Shown here: in pieces, positions 7,611 through 13,755 of the stretch
Layout of the letters: each line of letters begins with the position of its first letter
How positions within the stretch are numbered: the stretch's first letter is position 1
Source: an uncultured Clostridia bacterium
GTDB lineage: Bacteria > Bacillota > Clostridia > Christensenellales > Borkfalkiaceae
Assembly (NCBI GenBank): GCA_944376035.1
Contig: CALWBJ010000056.1
Span: 1-19,322, forward strand
Length of the DNA: 19,322 bases
Direction: 5' to 3'
Notes under the pieces: generated by a model
What the model was told of the DNA's origin: nothing
Seen by the model: the letters and a program-made list of their open reading frames with translations, nothing else
The model's database searches: none
Made by a program: the position numbers and the translations under genes

Positions 7611-7650
7611 GCGATAAAGAAAAAATAAAAGGTTTCAAGGAGAAACGTTT

Positions 7651-8430
7651 ATGAAAAAGTTACTTACAATTTTAATGGTGGCGGTACTTTCCGCTACGGC
7701 ATGCTTATCCCTTACCGCCTGCGGAGGAGCGACCGAAATAGGCACGGGAGACGGAAAACTCATTATAGGATATACAGTTTATCCGCCTATGAATTATACA
7801 GACGATAACAACGAATTCGTAGGATTCGACACAGAACTTGCAAAAGCGGTATGCGAACTTTTACAGGTTGAATGCGAATTCAAAGAAATAGAATGGAGCA
7901 AAAAAGTCATGGCGCTCGATTCCAAAGAAATCGACGTCGTATGGAACGGAATGACCATAACCGACGAACTCAAACAAGCCATGAGCATAACCGAACCTTA
8001 TCTCGAAAACAAGCAGGTTATAGTATGTAAAGCAGCGGACGCCGCAAACTTCTCTGCCGACGCCGCAAAGAAAGGTCTTGATAAAGAAGGTCTTACCATT
8101 CTTGCCGAAGCGGGATCTGCGGGAGATAGCACGGTTACAGGTCTCGGTCTTACTTTCCAGAGCGTTACCGCCCAAAAGGATACGCTTATAGAAATAAAGA
8201 GCGGTTCAAACAAGGTTGCGGTTATAGATAAACTTATGGCGGACGTTTTAGTCGGAGAAGGAAGCGCTAATCCCGATCTTACTTACGTCGACGTAGATTT
8301 CCCCGTCGAATATTTCGGAATAGGATTCAGAAAAACAGATACGGCAACTATGTTTGCAGTTGAAAAAGCCATTGAAATGCTTAAAGAGGATAATACTTTT
8401 GATACTCTTTTAAGTAAGTATTTCGGATAA
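7651..8430 (+). CDS. Amino-acid ABC transporter substrate-binding lipoprotein
   Basis: The 259-residue protein begins with a lipoprotein signal: Lys-Lys, a hydrophobic stretch and the lipobox LTAC with Cys24 as the likely lipidated residue. It should be anchored outside the membrane. The remainder fits the family 3 solute-binding fold: YPPMNYTDDNNEFVGFDTEL at the start of lobe 1, WNGMTITDELK in the middle and a C-terminal IGFRKTD segment. Such proteins capture polar or charged amino acids; I cannot say which. The AAGGAGA site is 7 nt before ATG. It is the first gene of the importer. Confidence 0.92.
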   Translation: MKKLLTILMVAVLSATACLSLTACGGATEIGTGDGKLIIGYTVYPPMNYTDDNNEFVGFDTELAKAVCELLQVECEFKEIEWSKKVMALDSKEIDVVWNGMTITDELKQAMSITEPYLENKQVIVCKAADAANFSADAAKKGLDKEGLTILAEAGSAGDSTVTGLGLTFQSVTAQKDTLIEIKSGSNKVAVIDKLMADVLVGEGSANPDLTYVDVDFPVEYFGIGFRKTDTATMFAVEKAIEMLKEDNTFDTLLSKYFG

Positions 8431-8504
8431 TACCGCGAATAGTTTTTTAAAACAATAAAAACACGGTAAATAAACAAACAAAAGTAAAATCAGGATAATT
8501 TAAT

Positions 8505-9149
8505 ATGGATTTTGTAACGGTAACCCTTAAACTTTTAGAAGGGTTTCTGACAACCTGTGAAATATTTTTTCTGACCTTAGTCTCGGCGTTACCGCTGGGA
8601 CTTTTGGTCGTTTTCGGCTCTATGTCAAAATTTAAGCCGCTGAAAATTATCGTCCGCGGAATAGTGTGGATAATAAGAGGTACTCCTCTTATGCTGCAAG
8701 TAATAATAATTTACTACGTTCCGGGACTTGTGTTCAACCTTCCCCTTCTCCCCCGGCTTATAGCGGTATTTTTCGCTTTTACAATAAATTACGCTTGTTA
8801 TTTTTCGGAAATTTACCGTTCGGGAATAGAAAGTATAAGCAAAGGTCAGTACGAAGCGGGACAGGTTCTCGGAATGACCAAAGGACAGGTTTTTTTCCGA
8901 GTCATATTCATGCAGGTTATAAAAATTATCGTTCCGCCTATGAGCAACGAAATAATAACTCTCGTAAAAGATACTTCGCTTGCAAGAGTTATTCTTGTGG
9001 CTGAAATACTTAAATACGCCGAAGAATTCACTGCTTACGGGCTTATATGGCCTCTGTTTTATTCGGGAGTTTTCTACCTGCTGTTTGTGGGAGTATTAAC
9101 TCTCATTTTCGGAAAGATTGAGAAAAAACTTTCTTACTATAAAGTTTAG
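8505..9149 (+). CDS. Amino-acid ABC transporter permease (HisM/GlnP type)
   Basis: The 214-residue membrane protein has about five hydrophobic segments. A family hallmark, GTPLMLQVIIIYY, lies near 60-75. The EAA loop, which contacts the ATPase, is seen as SISKGQYEAGQVLGMTKGQ. It forms the membrane channel with the lipoprotein upstream and the ATPase 17 nt downstream. An AGGA motif lies 9 nt before the ATG. Length and motifs are ordinary for the polar amino-acid family. Confidence 0.93.
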   Translation: MDFVTVTLKLLEGFLTTCEIFFLTLVSALPLGLLVVFGSMSKFKPLKIIVRGIVWIIRGTPLMLQVIIIYYVPGLVFNLPLLPRLIAVFFAFTINYACYFSEIYRSGIESISKGQYEAGQVLGMTKGQVFFRVIFMQVIKIIVPPMSNEIITLVKDTSLARVILVAEILKYAEEFTAYGLIWPLFYSGVFYLLFVGVLTLIFGKIEKKLSYYKV

Positions 9150-9166
9150 AGTAATTTTGGTGTTTT

Positions 9167-10033
9167 ATGGCTTATCTTGATATAGAAAATTTCTGTAAAA
9201 AATTCGATAATACGGAAGTACTGAAAGGAATTTCCTTTTCTATTGAAAAAGGAGAAGTCGTATCTATTATAGGTTCTTCGGGCAGCGGAAAAACTACGCT
9301 TCTTCGGTGTATGAATTTTTTGGAAACTCCCGATGAAGGAAAAATGACACTTGACGGAGAAAGACTTTTGCAGTGTCCTCAAATAAAAAAAGAAAAAGAG
9401 TCGGTTTTGCGTTCCAAAAGGCTTAATTTCGGACTTGTATTTCAATCGTTTAATCTTTTTCCGCAGTATAACGTTTTAAATAACGTTACGCTCGCCCCTC
9501 TGCTTTTACTTAAAACAAAGATTAAAGAACTTAAAAAATCTTTGAAAGAAAAGAAAAAAACCGATAAAACCGTTACTTCCGCTTATATAAAGAAGACTAT
9601 CTCCGAATATAAGGAAGAAAAGAAAAAAGAAATCGATAACGACGCTAAATTACTTCTTGAAAAAACGGGACTTACCGATAAAACTTTTAACTACCCCTGC
9701 CAACTTTCGGGCGGACAGCAGCAGCGCGTAGCCATTGCCCGCGCTCTCGCGTTAAAACCTAAAATTTTGTGTTTCGACGAACCGACAAGCGCCCTCGACC
9801 CCGAACTTACAGGCGAAGTATTAAAAGTCATACGCTCGCTTAAAAACGAAAACCGCACGATGATAATAGTTACTCACGAAATGGGCTTTGCAAAAAACGT
9901 TTCGGACAAAGTTATATTCATGTCGGACGGCGTTGTAGTTGAAAGCGGGTCGCCAAAAGAAATTTTCGATAATCCAAAATCTGAAAAATTAAAAAGTTTT
10001 CTTATAAATCTGGAAAACAAAGAAAATATCTGA
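9167..10033 (+). CDS. Amino-acid ABC transporter ATP-binding protein (GlnQ type) with a Lys-rich insertion
   Basis: Walker A GSSGSGKT is at 36-43, followed by the Q-loop region VFQSFNLFPQ near 90, the signature LSGGQQQRVAIARAL from about 179 and Walker B ILCFDEPTSALD. This is the energising subunit of the importer. At 288 residues it is about 45 longer than typical GlnQ proteins (about 240). The excess is a Lys/Glu-rich, probably helical stretch near residues 115-158, between the Q-loop and the signature motif. All catalytic motifs are intact, so I expect a working ATPase. The start has only a weak ribosome binding site, consistent with coupling to the permease. Confidence 0.93.
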   Translation: MAYLDIENFCKKFDNTEVLKGISFSIEKGEVVSIIGSSGSGKTTLLRCMNFLETPDEGKMTLDGERLLQCPQIKKEKESVLRSKRLNFGLVFQSFNLFPQYNVLNNVTLAPLLLLKTKIKELKKSLKEKKKTDKTVTSAYIKKTISEYKEEKKKEIDNDAKLLLEKTGLTDKTFNYPCQLSGGQQQRVAIARALALKPKILCFDEPTSALDPELTGEVLKVIRSLKNENRTMIIVTHEMGFAKNVSDKVIFMSDGVVVESGSPKEIFDNPKSEKLKSFLINLENKENI

Positions 10034-10084
10034 ATATAAACATATAAAATCAATAAATTTACCAATAAACCTAATAATTTACAT

Positions 10085-10123
10085 TAAAAGCGCTGAAAGA
10101 AACTTCTTTCAGCGCTTTTAATA
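10085..10123. terminator. Bidirectional terminator between convergent genes
   Basis: TAAAAGCGCTGAAAGAA (10085-10101) is perfectly complementary to 10104-10120, leaving a very tight loop that would open to about eight bases. T-runs follow on the + strand, and the stem itself supplies T-runs on the - strand. It lies between the ABC ATPase and the ypsA-like gene, and probably serves both. Confidence 0.9.
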
Positions 10124-10124
10124 T

Positions 10125-10598
10125 TTAAACTTTAATAATTTCAAGACCTTTTTTGAGAGCGTATTTCAGTGTGTTTACCGTTCCGCCCGACTGTTTTCTT
10201 ACATAGCATACAACGACGGACGAATTATTGACCATAAATTCGTTTCTTTTCTGCATGCACCATTTAGTGTAAAATTCGCTTAAAACGGTTACTTCATCGG
10301 CGCTTTTAAGCATTCTCTCATACTCTTTTTTCTGAAAAAAATTAAACCGTGAAGCCTGTTCGGGACATGGCACGCACGCTATTATTTTTATATATTTATA
10401 TTCTTTTCTTAATTTTTCGAGTATTTTAAAACACGCCGTATCAAATCCCACCGCCATACCGACCAAAAAAGTATCGAACCCTCTTTCGATAAGTCTCAAA
10501 AACACTTCTTCGGTAAATTCCTCGTCAAAATCAGCGTAAAGCGTTCGGTGCCCCGTTACGCAGCAGGCATTATCTTTCTCAATAATTAACTCTTTCAT
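10125..10598 (-). CDS. ypsA: SLOG-family protein of the YpsA/DUF1273 type
   Basis: The 157-residue protein has CCVTGHR near the start (T15-R18), VGMAVGFDTA (46-55) and a C-terminal KWCMQKRNEFMVNNSS followed by GGTVNTLKYALKKG. This pattern marks the YpsA/DUF1273 group of SLOG Rossmann-like nucleotide-binding proteins, related to the DprA/LOG fold. Family members in Bacillus and Staphylococcus have been linked to cell-division control, but the ligand and reaction are not established. Its ATG overlaps the rsmG stop as ATGA, so it is co-translated with rsmG. No clear ribosome binding site of its own is needed. The symbol is by similarity only. Confidence 0.85.
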   Translation of the reverse strand: MKELIIEKDNACCVTGHRTLYADFDEEFTEEVFLRLIERGFDTFLVGMAVGFDTACFKILEKLRKEYKYIKIIACVPCPEQASRFNFFQKKEYERMLKSADEVTVLSEFYTKWCMQKRNEFMVNNSSVVVCYVRKQSGGTVNTLKYALKKGLEIIKV

Positions 10599-11272
10599 AA
10601 AGGATTTTTCCTTTCTTTCCCGTTTCCCCTGGGATATTTTTTATCTGTACTTTTAACTTTTCTGACGGTTATTATCATTCGTTTGGCGTCTTCAAGAGAG
10701 TAATAATCGACACTTTCGATTTTTCCGCCTAAAATTTCTATTGCCCTTTCCGCTTCCTTTAATTCTTCCTCTATACCGCCTTTATATGCGACAAATACTC
10801 CTCCCGTTTTTACAAACGGCAGACAGTATTCGGACAGTACGTTAAGCCTCGCGACCGCCCTTGCGGTGCATATATCGAAACTCTCCCGAAGATTTGTCTT
10901 TGCCTCCGTCTCCGCCCTTCCGTTAACGACAGACGCCCCTTTTAAAGAAAGTCCTTTAATGACGGTGTTTAAAAATTCGCATTTCTTCCCCGTCGCTTCC
11001 AAAAGAGTAACAGATAAATCGTTTCTCATTATTTTTATAGGAAGTGCGGGAAATCCTCCGCCCGAACCTATATCTATGAGTTTTCCACTTATCAACTTAT
11101 CAACACCCAGCACACTGTCGATAAAATGCTTTATGTAAACATCTCTCTTTTCGGTTATCGCGGTTAAATTGAACATCGAGTTGTATTTAATCAGCAATTC
11201 ATAGTATTTCTCAAACAGTTTCTCCTGTTCAAAGTTTAAGTTTATATTATATTTTTCAAATAATTCGCGCAT
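10595..11272 (-). CDS. rsmG: 16S rRNA (guanine(527)-N7)-methyltransferase RsmG
   Basis: RsmG methylates G527 of 16S rRNA with SAM; its loss gives low-level streptomycin resistance in several bacteria. The 225 residues include YNSMFNLTAITEKRDVYIKH near the N terminus, the SAM-binding motif IDIGSGGGFPALPIKI and the later CTARAVARLNVLSEYCLPFV. The start has no Shine-Dalgarno sequence: a TATAAT ends only 6 nt before the ATG, so the message may be leaderless. The gene points away from the adjacent oriC-like spacer, and its 5' coding part contains DnaA-box-like 9-mers. It is not next to mnmG, its usual partner. Confidence 0.95.
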   Translation of the reverse strand: MRELFEKYNINLNFEQEKLFEKYYELLIKYNSMFNLTAITEKRDVYIKHFIDSVLGVDKLISGKLIDIGSGGGFPALPIKIMRNDLSVTLLEATGKKCEFLNTVIKGLSLKGASVVNGRAETEAKTNLRESFDICTARAVARLNVLSEYCLPFVKTGGVFVAYKGGIEEELKEAERAIEILGGKIESVDYYSLEDAKRMIITVRKVKSTDKKYPRGNGKERKNPL

Positions 11273-11278
11273 AATGGA

Positions 11279-11307
11279 ATTATACCATAACTTATACTAA
11301 TTAACAA
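11279..11307 (-). promoter_or_regulatory. Predicted rsmG promoter giving a leaderless transcript
   Basis: On the - strand, TTGTTA (11302-11307), a 17-nt spacer and perfect TATAAT (11279-11284) precede TCCATT and then the rsmG ATG. The expected start of transcription, about 7 nt past the -10, falls on the A of the ATG. Confidence 0.6.
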
Positions 11308-11768
11308 TCAAAAAAGTTATAAACTTTAACTTTTCCACAAAGTTGATAACATTTAAAATTAAAACCTTTTTTTCTTATATTCACATATTATGCCGATACG
11401 GGTTTTTAACAATAAATAAAGTTATTCACAATATATATTTTTTAATTATTAAGTTATCAACTTTATATAAACATAAAATCAGTCAAGTATTATTTAACAA
11501 AATACGACTTGTCCACATTTCCACAGGCATACTACTAATAATAATAGATTTAAATTTAAAAAAATAACCACCATATAGAATTAAAGGAATGTCCGAAATT
11601 TTTTTTCAAAAAAAGGCAAATAAAAAAGAAAAAATAAATCGCTAAACAGAAGAAAAATTTTTGTTTTTTATTAAATAATTTTTACATAATTTTCTTTTAT
11701 TTTTACCGGATATTTATTATATTTTTCTTCCGCGAAGTTAAAAAAATATTTATGAAAGTCCAAAAGCC

Positions 11769-11797
11769 TTGATTTTTTTAATCAGTTAATATATAAT
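11769..11797 (+). promoter_or_regulatory. Predicted dnaN promoter
   Basis: TTGATT (11769-11774), a 17-nt spacer and perfect TATAAT (11792-11797) precede dnaN. Initiation is expected near 11804, leaving a leader of about 35 nt with GGGAG just before the ATG. Confidence 0.75.
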
Positions 11798-11838
11798 AAA
11801 TAAGTAACGTAATTTATTTACAATCGGGAGATTTGATT

Positions 11839-12939
11839 ATGAAACTTATATGCGACGGTCTTGACTTATCCGACGCCGTTCTTAAAGTAAGCAAAGCGCT
11901 GAGCGCAAAATCTGCAAACCCTATTCTTGACGGTATAAAGATAACTGCCGCGGGCGATACTTTAAGCCTGCTCGCAACCGATATGGAACTCACAATAGAA
12001 AGACGTATAAAAGCAGACGTTCTTATGGAAGGCGAGACTGTGGTCGTCGGTAAATATTTTGTCGACTTTGCCAAAAAACTTGAAAACGAGCAGGTGGAAT
12101 TAAGCAGGCTTGACGAAGGTCAACTTCAACTCAAATATTCCGATTCAGAAAGCGAATTGCAGGTTTTCCCCGCCGAAAACTATCCTGAAATCGAAACGGA
12201 TAAAGACGGGGACTATTTTGAAATATCCCAGAAAGATTTTAAAAAGACTGTCGAAAGAACTGTGTTTGCATGTTCTTCAGACGATTCGAGGCCTATACTT
12301 AAAGGCTGTCTTTTTGAAATTAACGACGGCGTACTGACTGTTGTCGCGCTCGACGGGTTCAGAATGGCGGTATGTAAAAAACAAGTAAACGCAAGCGGAA
12401 ATTTCAAAGCAATTATTCCGTCGAGAACTCTGATAGAAATGACAAGGCTTTCAGATAAGGAAGACGGAACGGTTAAAATTCTTCTTAAAAAGAATACTCT
12501 TATGGTGGAACTTGAAAACACCACGCTTATATCAAGACTTATCGAGGGGGAATTCGTTAAGTACAATCATATCTTACCCTCCTCTTTTTCAGATATAGTT
12601 ACAGTCGATAAAAAAGCATTCAACGACAGTATCGAAAGAGCGTCCATAGTCGCAAGAAACGACAGATATAACATCGTCAAGTTCGAAATAAAAGAAAACA
12701 TAATGACCGTATCTGCGAAATCGGAAGTAGGTAACGTCAACGAAAACGTTAACGTAATTTTAAAAGGTAAGGATCTGACCATTGCTTTCAACGGAAAATA
12801 CATTCTTGACTTTTTAAAGATTACCGATTCCGAAACGGTTAAAATGAACCTCAATTCCCCTATCGATCCGTGTATATTGCAGCCGTCCGACGACGAAGAT
12901 TTCCTTTATCTCGTGTTGCCGGTAAGAATAAATGCGTAA
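11839..12939 (+). CDS. dnaN: DNA polymerase III subunit beta (sliding clamp)
   Basis: DnaN forms the ring dimer that tethers DNA polymerase III to DNA. The 366 residues fit the family. Landmarks are MKLICDGLDLSDAVLKVSKA at the N terminus, SANPILDGIKI at 26-36, a middle domain with RPILKGCLFEI and VVALDGFRMAV, and the typical ending LYLVLPVRINA. I choose ATG 11839, with GGGAG 8 nt upstream, over the in-frame TTG two codons earlier. Having its own promoter, it is separated from dnaA by about 6.6 kb, and recF does not follow it. Confidence 0.96.
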   Translation: MKLICDGLDLSDAVLKVSKALSAKSANPILDGIKITAAGDTLSLLATDMELTIERRIKADVLMEGETVVVGKYFVDFAKKLENEQVELSRLDEGQLQLKYSDSESELQVFPAENYPEIETDKDGDYFEISQKDFKKTVERTVFACSSDDSRPILKGCLFEINDGVLTVVALDGFRMAVCKKQVNASGNFKAIIPSRTLIEMTRLSDKEDGTVKILLKKNTLMVELENTTLISRLIEGEFVKYNHILPSSFSDIVTVDKKAFNDSIERASIVARNDRYNIVKFEIKENIMTVSAKSEVGNVNENVNVILKGKDLTIAFNGKYILDFLKITDSETVKMNLNSPIDPCILQPSDDEDFLYLVLPVRINA

Positions 12940-12952
12940 TTTACGTAATTTA
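12935..12952. repeat. Tandem 9-nt repeat over the dnaN stop, part of a 13-nt repeat flanking dnaN
   Basis: CGTAATTTA occurs twice in tandem (12935-12943 and 12944-12952), covering the dnaN stop. The 13-mer ACGTAATTTATTT is exact at 12943-12955 and at 11807-11819, just upstream of dnaN. The second copy runs into the -35 of the rpmH promoter. Confidence 0.6.
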
Positions 12953-12953
12953 T

Positions 12954-12982
12954 TTGACAAAAAGATATAAAATCTATACAAT
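12954..12982 (+). promoter_or_regulatory. Strong predicted promoter of the rpmH cluster
   Basis: A perfect TTGACA (12954-12959), a 17-nt spacer and TACAAT (12977-12982, 5 of 6) precede rpmH by about 50 nt. It is the best sigma-A match in the window, as expected for a ribosomal protein gene. Confidence 0.85.
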
Positions 12983-13031
12983 ATATAAAGCAAAAATATA
13001 ATAATTCACTTATTTTAAGGAGAAAATAAAG

Positions 13032-13166
13032 ATGAAACAGACTTATCAGCCCAAAAAGAGACAGAGAAGCAAAGTTCACGGGTTCAGAAAGAGAATGAAA
13101 ACGCGTTCGGGAAAAAACGTTCTCAAACGCCGTCGCAATAAGGGTCGTCATAAACTTTCCGCTTAA
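13032..13166 (+). CDS. rpmH: 50S ribosomal protein L34
   Basis: This short gene encodes 44 residues, the normal length for L34. The very basic sequence begins MKQTYQPKKRQRSKVHGF and ends with the family pattern RRRNKGRHKLSA. AAGGAGA lies just upstream of the ATG. It opens the conserved cluster rpmH-rnpA-yidD-yidC-jag. In Bacillus subtilis this cluster is transcribed away from dnaA; here it follows dnaN on the same strand. Confidence 0.97.
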   Translation: MKQTYQPKKRQRSKVHGFRKRMKTRSGKNVLKRRRNKGRHKLSA

Positions 13167-13190
13167 CCTTATTATTTAAAAGGTATTAAA

Positions 13191-13541
13191 TTGGATTGCA
13201 GATTAAAAAAACAAAAAGATTTCGATTTGATATTCAAAAAAGGAAGAAGACTCTATTCTTCCCGCCTGACGCTTTGTTATATATCGGCAGACAGCCTTAA
13301 AGTCGGCTATGCGGTCGGTAAAAAACACGGCGGAAGCGTGAAAAGAAACAGAATTAAACGAATTTTAAGGGAATCTTTCAGAAGTTTTATGCCCTTTATA
13401 AGGCAAAACTTCTTTTTTGTTTTTATACCTAAACTTAAAGACGAGTACGATTTTAACGCTATTAAAGAAGAAATGCGCTTTCTTTTAAAAAAAGGCGGTT
13501 TTTTCAAGGAGACAGATAATGCTGAAATTTCTGAGCGTTAA
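13191..13541 (+). CDS. rnpA: Ribonuclease P protein component
   Basis: RnpA is the protein cofactor of RNase P, which matures tRNA 5' ends. The 116 residues contain the RNR signature as SVKRNRIKRILRESFR, preceded by VGYAVGKKHGG. The start is TTG with AAAGG a few bases upstream; no better in-frame ATG is near, and the N-terminal residues match the family (LKKQKDFDLIFKKGRR). It lies 24 nt after rpmH and its 3' end overlaps yidD by 23 nt, so the two are coupled. Confidence 0.93.
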   Translation: MDCRLKKQKDFDLIFKKGRRLYSSRLTLCYISADSLKVGYAVGKKHGGSVKRNRIKRILRESFRSFMPFIRQNFFFVFIPKLKDEYDFNAIKEEMRFLLKKGGFFKETDNAEISER

Positions 13542-13752
13542 ATTTATCAGATTTTATCAGAAATACTTATCCAAAGGAACTTGTATGTATATCCCCACTT
13601 GCTCCGAATATATGCTCGAAGCAATATTGAAACGCGGGTTTTTTGTGGGATTGATTCTGGGAATAAGACGTATTCTGCGCTGTACGCCGTGGTGTAAGGG
13701 CGGGTTTGATAAGGTACCGGATAAAAAAAGCGTCGTTAAATGGGTTTATTAA
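13519..13752 (+). CDS. yidD: Membrane protein insertion efficiency factor YidD
   Basis: The 77-residue protein carries the family core YIPTCSEYMLEAI (30-42) and a C-terminal GGFDKVPDK, equivalent to the usual G-G-x-D-x-V-P. An amphipathic N terminus is expected to attach it to the inner face of the membrane, where YidD assists YidC-dependent insertion. AAGGAGA is placed well before ATG 13519. It overlaps rnpA by 23 nt and ends 3 nt before yidC. Confidence 0.93.
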   Translation: MLKFLSVKFIRFYQKYLSKGTCMYIPTCSEYMLEAILKRGFFVGLILGIRRILRCTPWCKGGFDKVPDKKSVVKWVY

Positions 13753-13755
13753 AAA

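Larger units (their letters stand above)
11273..11838. other. oriC: Candidate replication origin (oriC) between rsmG and dnaN
   Basis: This 566-bp gene-free spacer lies between divergent genes next to dnaN. On the + strand it holds TTTTCCACA (11331-11339), TTATTCACA (11422-11430), TTGTCCACA (11509-11517) and the overlapping ATTTCCACA (11517-11525), each one or two changes from the DnaA box TTATCCACA. TTATCAACT occurs at 11454-11462 (+) and 11341-11349 (-). Inside rsmG, TTTTCCACT, TTATCAACT and TTATCAACA follow each other at 11081-11105. The stretch at about 11560-11760 is extremely AT-rich with long A and T runs and could be the unwinding element. No comparable cluster flanks dnaA. Confidence 0.7.

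Noticed and set aside
11343..11567. 74-codon + strand frame in the rsmG-dnaN spacer
   Set aside because: Very AT-driven composition rich in Ile, Lys and Leu, no ribosome binding site, overlaps the candidate oriC, and no recognisable domain.
11833..11838. TTG start for dnaN
   Set aside because: It is too close to GGGAG; ATG 11839 has better spacing and matches the family start.
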